From Mesorhizobium sp. SCN 65-20 (GTDB lineage: Bacteria > Pseudomonadota > Alphaproteobacteria > Rhizobiales > Rhizobiaceae): a stretch of DNA of 64,000 nt. A program made the position numbers and the translations under genes. The notes below the pieces were generated by a model. That model made no database searches. It was not told where the DNA came from and saw nothing but the letters and a program-made list of their open reading frames with translations. Location: positions 1 through 64,000 of the forward strand of contig MEEF01000005.1 of assembly GCA_001724355.1 (NCBI GenBank). The letters run 5' to 3'. The first letter of the stretch is position 1. The number at the start of each line of letters is the position of its first letter. Shown in pieces: positions 14,141-24,487 of this stretch.

Positions 14141-14830
14141 ATGATCGCTCCGAAGGTCATGGTCGTAGAAGACGAAGAGCCGCTGGGCGTGCTGCTTCGC
14201 TACAACCTCGAATCCGAAGGCTACCAGGTCGAGGTGGTCACCCGAGGCGACGAGGCCGAGATACGGCTCCAGGAAAACGTTCCCGACCTGCTCGTGCTCG
14301 ACTGGATGGTGCCCGCACTTTCCGGCATCGAGCTTTGCCGCAGGCTCAGGATGCGCCCCGAGACCGAACGCCTGCCGATCATCATGCTGACGGCGCGCGG
14401 CGAAGAGAGCGACAGGGTGCGCGGGCTTTCGACGGGTGCGGACGACTATCTGGTGAAGCCGTTCTCGACACCTGAATTCATGGCGCGGGTGAAGGCGCTG
14501 CTGCGCCGGGCCAAGCCTGAGGTGCTGTCGTCGGTGCTCAAGGTCGGCGACATCATGCTCGACCGCGAGTCGCACCGGGTCTACCGCAAGAAGAGCGAGA
14601 TCAAGCTCGGACCGACCGAGTTCCGCCTGCTCGAATTCATGATGCGCCATCCGGGCCGAGTGTTCTCGCGCAGCCAGCTGCTGGACAATGTCTGGGGCGA
14701 GACGATCTACATCGATGAGCGCACCGTGGACGTGCATGTCGGGCGCCTGCGCAAGGCTGTCAACAATGGCCGCATGCCTGACGTTATCCGCACCATCCGC
14801 GGCGCCGGCTACGCCATCCGGGAAGACTGA
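14141..14830 (+). CDS. phoB: Phosphate regulon response regulator PhoB
   Basis: MIAPKVMVVEDEEPLGVLLRYNLESEGYQVE... OmpR-type receiver and winged helix next to phoU. Confidence 0.93.
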   Translation: MIAPKVMVVEDEEPLGVLLRYNLESEGYQVEVVTRGDEAEIRLQENVPDLLVLDWMVPALSGIELCRRLRMRPETERLPIIMLTARGEESDRVRGLSTGADDYLVKPFSTPEFMARVKALLRRAKPEVLSSVLKVGDIMLDRESHRVYRKKSEIKLGPTEFRLLEFMMRHPGRVFSRSQLLDNVWGETIYIDERTVDVHVGRLRKAVNNGRMPDVIRTIRGAGYAIRED

Positions 14831-14836
14831 GAATCA

Positions 14837-14886
14837 AACTTGTTGCCCCGGGAACAAGTTGAGAGGCAGGCCGACGGGTCGGCCTT
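14837..14886 (+). terminator. Two consecutive hairpins downstream of phoB
   Basis: AACTTGTT-N8-AACAAGTT then aggccgacgggtcggcctt. Confidence 0.5.
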
Positions 14887-15024
14887 CCTTACCTCGCTGT
14901 TCCGGCGTTGCTCTGTGTGCCATCCGCGGCTTCTAGTGGCTGGAAGCTTTCTTGAAGACATTGCGCCACATGTTGACCCGTTTCTGCTGCTGAGACTGCC
15001 GAATCGGTTCAAGATGACGTTTTA

Positions 15025-15426
15025 TTGATTGCGTCTATACTAAAAATTGCCTTTTTTCATGATAGCTGGGCTCCCGTGCGTAGCTTGATCTTGGCAATCT
15101 TCTTGGTGCTGATCACCATTTTCAACGGACTGACCGTCGAACGGGCAGGGGCCGCAGGCATGGGCATTTCAGCCGAGCAGCAAGTCGAGACCGTGGCGGA
15201 AATCACCACAGTGTCCGACGAGTGCCTGCCGTCGCTGGGCGGCTGCGCCGGCGAGTACTTCTCCGAGCGCCTGGACGACGTGCATTGCGCGGGCGAGTGC
15301 CCTGCCTGGCTGGCCCGTACCGGATCCCTCACCACTGATCGCGCCGCGGTCGTGATGTACTTCCCGCACCCCCTGCTGCGTGTCGCTTCGACCGCATTGG
15401 ACCTTCGCCCTCCGATCTCGGCCTGA
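15025..15426 (+). CDS. Hypothetical secreted/membrane-anchored Cys-containing protein
   Basis: N-terminal hydrophobic segment SLILAIFLVLITIFNGLTVERAGAAG, several Cys (ECLPSLGGCAG, HCAGECPAW); real start uncertain. Confidence 0.4.
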   Translation: MIASILKIAFFHDSWAPVRSLILAIFLVLITIFNGLTVERAGAAGMGISAEQQVETVAEITTVSDECLPSLGGCAGEYFSERLDDVHCAGECPAWLARTGSLTTDRAAVVMYFPHPLLRVASTALDLRPPISA

Positions 15427-15733
15427 TCTCCGATCGAACGGCCTGCGGTTCACGCCACTGGCCGTCTCGAAGGGGAAATGATGGTCCTCCGAAGGTGCCG
15501 TGCGCCCGGGCCTGACCCGGTTTCGTCGAACACATCCAAGCGACCTGCCCCTTCGTCGTCAGCCGTTTCTCGCGGTAGCCGCGAGAGTTGTGTGCCGGAT
15601 TCCACCCGCGACTGGGCCGCAATCGATCAGGGATCGGGGCGGACGGTTGCATCCACATGATCGCGACCGGGGCGTCGACCTCCCTGGCCTCGCGTCGCCC
15701 CTGAACAAAGGAAATGATTCCAGGAGACTGCCA

Positions 15734-16525
15734 ATGAAAACAGACATACTCGAAACGAAGGCCGTGGTGCCAATGCGGGAGGGTGGCCCGGCATTGAGCC
15801 GCCGCGGTTTCCTCGCCGGTGCGGCGAGCCTGGGGACGCTTGTCGTGTCCGGCTGCGTCAGCACCAAGGAAGCGGTCGCGCCGGTCGAAAAGCCGCCGGT
15901 CGTCGATCCCAGTGCGGTCGCCATGTACGGCCCGCTCCCGAACGAGCGGTTCCCCATCCCCGCAATCGACCTGACCAAGGTACCAAGCAAGTTCTACCGG
16001 CAGCAGGTCGACTATGCGACCGAGGAGCCGGTCGGAACGCTCGTGGTCGATACGGACAATTACTACCTCTATCTCGTCCAGCCGGAGGGCAAGGCCATGC
16101 GCTACGGCGTCGGGCTTGGCCGCGCCGGATTCACCTGGGCGGGAAGGGGCCGCATCGGCTGGAAGCAGGAATGGCCGAAGTGGACGCCTCCGGACGAGAT
16201 GATCGCGCGTCAGCCAAACCTCGCCCAATGGGGCGCCGACCGCGGCGGCATGCCGCCCGGCCTCAACAATCCGCTGGGATCGCGGGCGCTCTACGTGTTC
16301 CAGGGCAAGGTCGACACGCTCTATCGCGTCCACGGAACGCCGGAATACTGGACCATCGGCAAGGCGGTTTCGAGCGGCTGCGTCCGACTCATGAACCAGG
16401 ACATCATCGACCTGTACGACCGGGTGCCCAGCCAGTCTCCCATCCTCGTGCTGGGCGATCCGACCCAACCCCATACGCATGAGGTCGCTACCGGCAACAG
16501 CGTGCCTGCACCGCAGGCGGGTTGA
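15734..16525 (+). CDS. L,D-transpeptidase (YkuD family), lipoprotein-like export signal
   Basis: SRRGFLAGAASLGTLVVSGC; catalytic YRVHGTPEYWTIGKAVSSGCVRLMNQD. Confidence 0.93.
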   Translation: MKTDILETKAVVPMREGGPALSRRGFLAGAASLGTLVVSGCVSTKEAVAPVEKPPVVDPSAVAMYGPLPNERFPIPAIDLTKVPSKFYRQQVDYATEEPVGTLVVDTDNYYLYLVQPEGKAMRYGVGLGRAGFTWAGRGRIGWKQEWPKWTPPDEMIARQPNLAQWGADRGGMPPGLNNPLGSRALYVFQGKVDTLYRVHGTPEYWTIGKAVSSGCVRLMNQDIIDLYDRVPSQSPILVLGDPTQPHTHEVATGNSVPAPQAG

Positions 16526-16543
16526 TACGACGAACAGGTCCTC

Positions 16544-16571
16544 GCCGGACGGCGGCGCATCGCCGTCCGGC
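16544..16571 (+). terminator. Hairpin after L,D-transpeptidase gene
   Basis: GCCGGACGGCG-gcgcat-CGCCGTCCGGC, perfect 11-bp arms; no strong T-tract. Confidence 0.5.
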
Positions 16572-16591
16572 CAACATGGAGCAGGTTCGAC

Positions 16592-16744
16592 ATGAACGCG
16601 CGTATGATGCACCTGGCGCAGATTGGCCGCATGAGCGGCAACTCGCCCGGCTTTCAGTTCCTTCCCGAACACGGACAGGTCGTGTTCCCACCCGCAGTCG
16701 TCGTCGGCGGAAACAGGACGCCGCTGGCTACCATGGTCCTGTGA
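16592..16744 (+). CDS. Small hypothetical protein (50 aa)
   Basis: MNARMMHLAQIGRMSGNSPGFQFLPEHGQVVFPPAVVVGGNRTPLATMVL; ends just before next gene. Confidence 0.35.
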   Translation: MNARMMHLAQIGRMSGNSPGFQFLPEHGQVVFPPAVVVGGNRTPLATMVL

Positions 16745-16756
16745 GAGGTCGAGCCG

Positions 16757-17230
16757 ATGCAAGTTGACGCAATTTTCGGTCTTCGCGGAATAGCCATCGG
16801 CTGGCATGGCCGCGCTATCCTGAAGGGAGTGGCTGCGGCCGTGTTGGCGTTCGCGTCGCTCGGAACCGTTTCGGCGCTCTGGGACAATCCGCTTTTCACC
16901 CGCATGACCCCGGTCGGGGCCTGGGAATTGCCCGCCCTGGTCGTGCTGTCGGTGCTCTCGGGGCTCTACATCGCCGTGCGGCGTCCTGTCTGTTCAGTTC
17001 GCCGCGCGGGCATCGGAGGCGTGGCGGGCTTCATCGGCATCGCCTGCCCGACCTGCAACAAGATCCTCATGATTCTGTTCGGGGGCGAGTTCCTGATGAT
17101 GTGGTTCGACCCGATCCGCCCCTTTATTTCGGCGCTCGGCATAGCGCTCCTCGCCGTTGCCTCATGGCACGAAATACGCGCTCGCCGAGTGGATGCAGCA
17201 AACCAAACGCAACTGGAGTATCCGAAGTGA
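16757..17230 (+). CDS. Membrane protein with intramembrane CPTC motif
   Basis: Four hydrophobic segments and GVAGFIGIACPTCNKILMILFGGEFLMMWF; 4-bp overlap with next gene. Confidence 0.6.
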   Translation: MQVDAIFGLRGIAIGWHGRAILKGVAAAVLAFASLGTVSALWDNPLFTRMTPVGAWELPALVVLSVLSGLYIAVRRPVCSVRRAGIGGVAGFIGIACPTCNKILMILFGGEFLMMWFDPIRPFISALGIALLAVASWHEIRARRVDAANQTQLEYPK

Positions 17231-17943
17231 CCGACATATCCGCCGGGCGCGTCCGCGCCGGCCAGCCAGTTCCTCATTTGTGGCGCCGCACGCTGCTTCG
17301 CCATCTTGTGGTCGTCGGCCTCTCGGCCGCGCTGGTCTACGCCTTCGGCGCCATTCACGGGCAGTGGAGCCCGATGCACCGGTGGAACCGCGCATTCGCG
17401 GACGCATCGCTGGCGCTTCTGGTGATCACAATGTCGATCGGGCCGTTGACGCGCCTATGGCCCGGCTCGATGCGGATCGTGGCCTACCGGCGCGAAACCG
17501 GCATCTATGCGACCTTGCTGGCGGCCGTGCATACGGTGGTCATACTCGCCGGCTGGGTCGAGTGGGATTTCGCGCGGCTGTTCGGCTACGAGGTCATCCC
17601 GCAGACGGGCGAGTATGTGATGTTCCAGCAGGGCTTCGGGCTGGCAAACGTGATCGGCATCGCCGCCCTGGCCTATGCGCTCCTGCTCATGTCCACCTCG
17701 AACGACTGGTCGATCCGCGTGCTGGGGTCCTCGGTGTGGAAGTTCCTGCAGAACGGCGCGACGGTGCTGTGGGGCCTTGCCTTGCTGCACACCGCCTATT
17801 TCCTGTTCCTGCACTTCCTGAGCTTCCATCGCCCGACGCCCGAGCCGAGCCCGCTGCAGTGGCCGTTCGTGGCGGCGATACTCTCGGTGCTCCTGCTGCG
17901 CGTCGCGGCCACTCTTTCGACCTGGGGCAAGAAGAGGAAATAG
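17227..17943 (+). CDS. Ferric-reductase-like transmembrane protein (MsrQ/YedZ-like heme membrane protein)
   Basis: GTG start overlapping upstream stop; TM helices with conserved His (AAVHTVVILAGWVEWDF, LALLHTAYFLFLHFL) and YRRETGIYATLLA. Confidence 0.75.
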   Translation: MTDISAGRVRAGQPVPHLWRRTLLRHLVVVGLSAALVYAFGAIHGQWSPMHRWNRAFADASLALLVITMSIGPLTRLWPGSMRIVAYRRETGIYATLLAAVHTVVILAGWVEWDFARLFGYEVIPQTGEYVMFQQGFGLANVIGIAALAYALLLMSTSNDWSIRVLGSSVWKFLQNGATVLWGLALLHTAYFLFLHFLSFHRPTPEPSPLQWPFVAAILSVLLLRVAATLSTWGKKRK

Positions 17944-18178
17944 TTTCAGGTAACGCGCCCATGCGGGCATTGGCGGTCTGGCGCCGCAGACGGTGCCAGA
18001 CCCTGTCGCGATCACTTCCACTTGATGCAGACAGCCGGGCCTCGGTGCCAACCGCATTTGCAAGCTCGTCGGGACATGACATGCCCTCGCCCTGCCCGAA
18101 AGAGGTAGGGCAGGGGCGATTGCCGGCCGCTGGGGACTGCTCCTAACCTGTGCCGTCTCTAAGCGGTCACGGCTGGCG

Positions 18179-18511
18179 ATGCGCCTCGTTGTTGTGCTGT
18201 TACTCGGGCTGGCAATGCTCATGACCCCAATCGGGGCCATGGCGTCGACGGCTGCGCCGCAGCATGAGGCGACCAACCTCTATGGCGGCCATGCCGCGAC
18301 GGGTCACGTCGACTGTGGAAAGGCAGCCGGCCAGACGCAGCACGACTGCCACGTGACGAGCCATTCGCATCATCCGCTCGGCAAGGCCGCATTCGTCTCG
18401 CTCGTGCTCGCTGCGTCCGCCAACTGCTGGCCGAACCGAGCCTCCCTCGCGACCAGGGCCGATCTTTTCGGCGCCATCGACCACCCTCCGCGAGCCTCCA
18501 TCCCCGCGTGA
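18179..18511 (+). CDS. Hypothetical His-rich exported protein
   Basis: Signal peptide MRLVVVLLLGLAMLMTPIGAMA; HVDCGKAAGQTQHDCHVTSHSHH. Confidence 0.5.
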   Translation: MRLVVVLLLGLAMLMTPIGAMASTAAPQHEATNLYGGHAATGHVDCGKAAGQTQHDCHVTSHSHHPLGKAAFVSLVLAASANCWPNRASLATRADLFGAIDHPPRASIPA

Positions 18512-18681
18512 TGGACATGCGCCGAGCAAGCTCGGCGCGGAGTGCAACTCCAGTGTCCGCCAGGGGAATGGTCGTGGGCGCAATCCTGCCATCCGGAAGC
18601 CATGGCGCAACAGCTGTGCGCAACCCGATGTCGGGAACCGAACGCGCATTCCTCCCGCGGCACCGCCGGAGGATTTCGGTC

Positions 18682-19569
18682 ATGGATCAGTTTTCGAAAC
18701 TTCGCAGTTCTTCCCAAGGTCAGCCAGCACACCATCCAGGCAAGCCGGCATCGAACCAATGGAACGAGGAGCGGGTCACACGTCATTTCGACCACGCCAC
18801 CGACCGTTCCGAGGACGTCTATCTCCGGCAGGAAACGCCCGGAGGGTTCTTCTATCGCAGGCGGCAGGCCATAGTCATGCGCTGCCTGCATTCCAGGCAG
18901 GGCGACGTGGTGGCGGACCTCGGTTGCGGTCCGGGTGCCTATGCGGTCAAAGTCGCCGAGCGCGGCAGCAAGTACATCGGGTTCGACCTGTCGCCGCGAA
19001 TGATAGCGCACGCGCGCAGGCGCCATGCCCATCTCACGGACGCGGAGTTCATGGTGGGCGATGTCGGCAACCTGCCGCTCGCCTCGAACAGCGTCGACGC
19101 CCTGTTGTGCCTGGGCATGCTCGAGTATGTCCCCAAGGACGATGAGGTCGCCTATCTGGCCGAGATGGCCAGGGTTTTGAAACCGGGAGGCCGGGCAGTC
19201 TTCTCATTCCTGAACGCGGCGAGTCCCTACTGGATCTGGGTAGAGCGTTGCTATCCGCTTGCAAAATTCGTCGTCAGGAACAGCCGGGCGGTCTTTGGGG
19301 GCGCCAAGCACGTGCGGTTCGACGAATGCGCAGGGGAGGCCCTGCCAACCCGCAGGTTCAGGCTGAGGGAGCGCTGCGCATTGCTCGGCAGCATGGGACT
19401 CGAGGTGACCGAGGAAAGCTATTTCTCGATCAACGTCCTGCCGATGCCGCTCGACCAACGCCTTTCCGGGCTGTCGCTTCGCCTCAACCGCAAGCTCGAG
19501 CCCTTGCTCGAGTGGCCGTTCCTGGAGCGGCTCGGCATGGGTTTCGTGATCTCGGCCAGGAAGGCGTGA
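18682..19569 (+). CDS. Class I SAM-dependent methyltransferase
   Basis: VVADLGCGPGAYAVKVAERGSKYIGFDLSPRMIAHARRR...LPLASNSVDALLCLGMLEYV...MARVLKPGGRAVFSF. Confidence 0.9.
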   Translation: MDQFSKLRSSSQGQPAHHPGKPASNQWNEERVTRHFDHATDRSEDVYLRQETPGGFFYRRRQAIVMRCLHSRQGDVVADLGCGPGAYAVKVAERGSKYIGFDLSPRMIAHARRRHAHLTDAEFMVGDVGNLPLASNSVDALLCLGMLEYVPKDDEVAYLAEMARVLKPGGRAVFSFLNAASPYWIWVERCYPLAKFVVRNSRAVFGGAKHVRFDECAGEALPTRRFRLRERCALLGSMGLEVTEESYFSINVLPMPLDQRLSGLSLRLNRKLEPLLEWPFLERLGMGFVISARKA

Positions 19570-19581
19570 CCGGGAGAGATC

Positions 19582-20817
19582 TCAGGCGACGCCGACCTGC
19601 GCACGGCGGGCCGGCGTGCCCGGAGCGAAGACCTCGTCGTCGACATAGAGCAGGGCGCGCATCATGCAGCCCTCGCGGATGAGCGGCACCTCGTTGGGCT
19701 CGGTGTCGAAGGAGATCGCCTTGGAATGCAGTCCGCCCGCGGTCTTGGCGATCGCGGCGCGGACATGCGGTTCCATCAGGTCGAAGGCGGTGGCGCCGAC
19801 GCCGACGAAGGCGAGCGGCGCTGGGTCGAACAGCGCGAACATGGAGCCGAGGCCGAAGCCGATGGCTTCGCCCGCCTTGCGGAAGGCCTCGCGCTCAGGA
19901 CCGTCGTGGTCGCGGGCGGCGTCCGCGAGTGCGCGGATGTCACCGTCAGAGAGGTCCGCGAGGGGCTCCGCGTTCTCGTCGCCCTGCCTGGCGTTGCGCC
20001 AGATGGCGTAGTTGCCGGCATAGGCCTCGATGCAGCCGCGCCGGCCGCAGCGGCACAGCGCGCCGTCGGGGCGATGGATCATGTGGCCGAATTCGCCGCC
20101 CGACGATTGCGTGCCGGTGAAGAGTTCGCCCTTGGTCACCAGTCCCATGCCGATGCCGTGCGAGAGCAGGATGGCAATGAAGTCGTCGCGGTAGCGGGAA
20201 GGATCCCGCCAGCGCAGCGCCTCGGCGATCATGTTGCAGTCGTTCTCGACGGTCACCGGCACGCCGAACTCCTGCTCGAGCTTGTCGGCGAATGGAATGT
20301 CGTCATGCGGGGTGATCGGCGACCACAGAAGCGTGCGCGAGCCGGAATCGGTGACCCCCTGGATGGCGACGGCGATGCGCAGTACCGCGCCCTTGTTGCC
20401 GGCCTCGATCAGGCGGCGGACGATGCCGATGCATTCGTCCACGAGGGTATCGGCTTCCATGCGTTGGGTAACGAGCCTGCGGCTCTCCTCTGCGATGGTG
20501 TTGCCGGCATAGTCGATGAGCGCGGCCGACAGGCTGTTGAGTGAAAGCACCACGGCGACGACCGCGGCGGCGTCGGGGTCGAGCGCGAGCCCAACCTGGG
20601 GCCTGCCGCGCTTCATGAGCGCCGGTTCGCCGCCCTTGGATTCGGCAAGGATGCCTTCGCCGATCAAATCGGAGGAGATCGTTGAGATCGTCGAGTGGCT
20701 GAGGCCGGTGGTTGCCGCGATTTCGGTGCGCGACGGCTGGCCGGCACGGCGCACCGCGGAAATGACCATGGCGCGATTGCGCTTCCTGAGATCGTCGTGA
20801 CGAATGCCGACCGACAT
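19582..20817 (-). CDS. ROK family transcriptional regulator (XylR-like)
   Basis: N-terminal HTH ([30 protein letters not shown]), ROK kinase-like domain, [12 protein letters not shown]; divergent from xylF. Confidence 0.88.
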   Translation of the reverse strand: MSVGIRHDDLRKRNRAMVISAVRRAGQPSRTEIAATTGLSHSTISTISSDLIGEGILAESKGGEPALMKRGRPQVGLALDPDAAAVVAVVLSLNSLSAALIDYAGNTIAEESRRLVTQRMEADTLVDECIGIVRRLIEAGNKGAVLRIAVAIQGVTDSGSRTLLWSPITPHDDIPFADKLEQEFGVPVTVENDCNMIAEALRWRDPSRYRDDFIAILLSHGIGMGLVTKGELFTGTQSSGGEFGHMIHRPDGALCRCGRRGCIEAYAGNYAIWRNARQGDENAEPLADLSDGDIRALADAARDHDGPEREAFRKAGEAIGFGLGSMFALFDPAPLAFVGVGATAFDLMEPHVRAAIAKTAGGLHSKAISFDTEPNEVPLIREGCMMRALLYVDDEVFAPGTPARRAQVGVA

Positions 20818-20915
20818 GAATTCGCTTTCCTCCGGGGCGAAGAGCTGCTCTGTTCGCCGGAGGCAGGCAGACTCTCACGCAATATTGATTGTGACAGATG
20901 CCACTCCAAATGTCT

Positions 20916-20944
20916 TTATTTATTTCGGTCTCCGAAAAAAATAA
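20916..20944. promoter_or_regulatory. Candidate ROK operator 1
   Basis: TTATTTATTTCGG-tct-CCGAAAAAAATAA, 13-bp arms with one mismatch. Confidence 0.6.
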
Positions 20945-20991
20945 GAATGCCGCGCGAAAGGCGGTTGACAGCGGACAGCCATTACTCCAGT

Positions 20992-21015
20992 CTTTTTTCG
21001 AGGCTCGAAAAAAAG
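20992..21015. promoter_or_regulatory. Candidate ROK operator 2
   Basis: CTTTTTTCGAG-g-CTCGAAAAAAAG, near-perfect inverted repeat upstream of xylF. Confidence 0.6.
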
Positions 21016-21069
21016 AGCTTCTCCAAGGGCTATCGCCAGATAAGCGCGCCCGTGGGGCGCAGGGAGGAA

Positions 21070-22113
21070 ATGATGAAGAGATTTACGACCGCCATATTGG
21101 CGGGTGTCGCCATGACTCTTGCTCTCTCGGCGGTCGCCGAAGCTAAGGGCAAGGTCATCGGCGTTTCTTGGTCGAACTTCCAGGAAGAGCGCTGGAAAAC
21201 TGACGAAGCAGCGATGAAGGCCGCGATCGAGGCCGCTGGCGACAAGTATATTTCGGCTGACGCACAGTCCTCCGCCGCCAAGCAGCTGACCGACGTCGAA
21301 AGCCTGATCAGCCAGGGCGCCAATGCGCTTATCATCCTGTCGCAGGACGCTTCCGCCATCGGCCCCGCCGTCGAAAAGGCGCTCGCCGAGGGTATCCCGG
21401 TCGTGGGCTATGACCGCCTGATCGAGAACAAGGACGTCTTCTACCTGACCTTCGACAACAAGGAAGTGGGCCGCATGCAGGCCGCCGAGGTGTTCAAGGT
21501 CAAGCCCGAGGGTAACTACGTCTTCATCAAGGGTTCGTCCGCCGACCCGAACGCCGACTTCCTGTTCTCCGGACAGATGGAAGTGCTGAAGGAGGCCGTT
21601 GACGCCGGCAAGATCAAGAGCGTCGGCGAGGCCTACACCGACGGCTGGCTGCCCGCCAACGCCCAGAAGAACATGGAGCAGTTCCTGACCACCAACGACA
21701 ACAAGGTCGATGCGGTGGTCGCTTCCAACGACGGCACGGCCGGCGGCGCGATTGCCGCGCTCCAGGCGCAGGGTCTCGCCGGTTCGGTGCCGGTTTCCGG
21801 CCAGGACGGTGACCATGCCGCCCTCAACCGCGTCGCGCTCGGCACCCAGACCGTTTCGGTGTGGAAGGACGCGCGCGAACTCGGCAAGAACGCGGCGGAG
21901 ATCGCCTCGCAGCTCGCCGACGGCAAGAAGATGGAAGAGATCCCGAACGTCCAGAAGTTCACGACCCCGGGCGGCAACGAGACGAACTCGGTGTTCCTGA
22001 AGCCGGTTCCGATCACCAAGGACAACCTCAACGTGGTCATCGACGCGGGCTGGGTTTCGAAGGACGTCGTCTGCCAGGGCGTCGCCGCCGGCTCCGTGGC
22101 CGCCTGCAACTGA
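21070..22113 (+). CDS. xylF: D-xylose ABC transporter substrate-binding protein
   Basis: [65 protein letters not shown] strongly XylF-like. Confidence 0.9.
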   Translation: MMKRFTTAILAGVAMTLALSAVAEAKGKVIGVSWSNFQEERWKTDEAAMKAAIEAAGDKYISADAQSSAAKQLTDVESLISQGANALIILSQDASAIGPAVEKALAEGIPVVGYDRLIENKDVFYLTFDNKEVGRMQAAEVFKVKPEGNYVFIKGSSADPNADFLFSGQMEVLKEAVDAGKIKSVGEAYTDGWLPANAQKNMEQFLTTNDNKVDAVVASNDGTAGGAIAALQAQGLAGSVPVSGQDGDHAALNRVALGTQTVSVWKDARELGKNAAEIASQLADGKKMEEIPNVQKFTTPGGNETNSVFLKPVPITKDNLNVVIDAGWVSKDVVCQGVAAGSVAACN

Positions 22114-22303
22114 CGTCGGCCGGTATCGGCAAGACAAGCGCTGCGGTCCACCGGGCCGCGGCGCATCCGGAAGCCGCCGCACCGCGTCGGCAACGAACGG
22201 CAGATGCGCACTGTGCCTGCTCCAGTTCCATCCGACTGTCCTTTGACCTAACATGAGCGCTCCGGCCGTACGCCCGCAGACGGTGGCCGGACGGGAGGAT
22301 ACG

Positions 22304-23620
22304 ATGACCGATACGACCTCTGGCGCGCCGGTCGACCGCGCGCGGGCCTCCGAACTTTCAGCGGTTGGCCGCTTCCTCAAGGCAACAGAACTCGACACCC
22401 GCATGCTCGGCATGGTGGGCGCGCTGCTGATCATCTGGATCGGCCTGCACCTGCTTTCGGGCGGCCTGTTCCTGACACCGCGCAATCTCTGGAACCTGTC
22501 GGTCCAGTCGTCCTCGGTCGCCGTGATGGCGACCGGCATGGTGCTGGTCATCGTCACGCGCAACATCGACCTGTCCGTCGGCTCGATCCTCGGCTTCGTC
22601 GGCATGGTGATGGGCGTGACCCAGGCCGAGTTCCTGCCCCGGGTGATCGGCCTGCCGCTTGGCGATCCGTGGATCTGGGTGATCGCCCTTGCCGCAGGCC
22701 TCGTGGTGGGTGCCGCAATCGGTGCGCTGCACGGGTTCCTCATCGCCTATCTCAGCATACCTGCTTTCATCGTCACTCTCGGTGGTCTGCTGGTCTGGCG
22801 CGGCGCGGCCTGGTGGATGACCAGTGGCCGGACCGTGGCGCCCATGGACGCGACCTTCCGGCTGATGGGCGGAGGCCCCGACGGTTCCATAGGCTCGACA
22901 TGGAGCTGGGTGATCGGCCTTGTCGCCTGCGCGGCGGTGGTGCTGATGCTGCTCAACGGCAGGCGGCAGCGCAAGCGCTTCAAGTTCCCGCTCAGGCCCG
23001 TCTGGGCCGAGGTCTTTCTCGGCACGGTGACCTGCGCGGCCATCCTGGCCGCCGTTTGGGTCGCCAACTCCTATCCGTGGCCGGTGAACATCGTCCGCCG
23101 CTACGCCGAGGCCAACGGCATCGCCATTCCGGAGGGCGGCCTGTTCATCGCCCACGGCATCGCAATTCCGGTGCTGATCGCGATCGCGGTCGGTGTGGTC
23201 ATGACCTTCATCACCACCCGCACGCGCTTCGGCCGCTACGTCTTCGCCATCGGCGGCAACCCCGAGGCCGCCGAACTCGCCGGCATCAACACGCGCTGGG
23301 TGGTGCTCAAGATCTTCATGCTGATGGGGCTGCTCGCGGCGATAGCTTCCGCCATCTCCACCGCCCGCCTCAACGCAGCCACCAACGCGCAGGGCACGCT
23401 CGACGAACTGCTGACGATCGCCGCGGCCGTCATTGGCGGCACCTCGCTCGCCGGCGGTGCGGGCACGATTGCCGGAGCGATGCTCGGCGCACTGCTGATG
23501 CAATCGCTGCAGTCGGGCATGGTGCTGCTCGGCATCGACACGCCGCTGCAGAACATCGTCGTCGGCCTGGTGCTCGTCATCGCCGTCTGGCTCGACACCA
23601 TCTACCGCAAGCGCATCTAG
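22304..23620 (+). CDS. xylH: Xylose/sugar ABC transporter permease
   Basis: RbsC/XylH family TM protein (VIVTRNIDLSVGSILGFVGMVMGV...AAELAGINTRWVVLKIFMLMG...GGTSLAGGAGTIAGAMLGALLM). Confidence 0.88.
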   Translation: MTDTTSGAPVDRARASELSAVGRFLKATELDTRMLGMVGALLIIWIGLHLLSGGLFLTPRNLWNLSVQSSSVAVMATGMVLVIVTRNIDLSVGSILGFVGMVMGVTQAEFLPRVIGLPLGDPWIWVIALAAGLVVGAAIGALHGFLIAYLSIPAFIVTLGGLLVWRGAAWWMTSGRTVAPMDATFRLMGGGPDGSIGSTWSWVIGLVACAAVVLMLLNGRRQRKRFKFPLRPVWAEVFLGTVTCAAILAAVWVANSYPWPVNIVRRYAEANGIAIPEGGLFIAHGIAIPVLIAIAVGVVMTFITTRTRFGRYVFAIGGNPEAAELAGINTRWVVLKIFMLMGLLAAIASAISTARLNAATNAQGTLDELLTIAAAVIGGTSLAGGAGTIAGAMLGALLMQSLQSGMVLLGIDTPLQNIVVGLVLVIAVWLDTIYRKRI

Positions 23621-23635
23621 CCGGGAGCCAGGATC

Positions 23636-24424
<789 letters not shown>

Positions 24425-24487
24425 CTGTATTCCGCTACTCGCGGAACGTGCTTTAATGGAGCAGGGGATACCGCGAGCCAGCCGGAT

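Noticed and set aside
20920-22743. 607-aa minus-strand ORF
   Set aside because: Antisense to xylF and the start of xylH; no recognisable domain.
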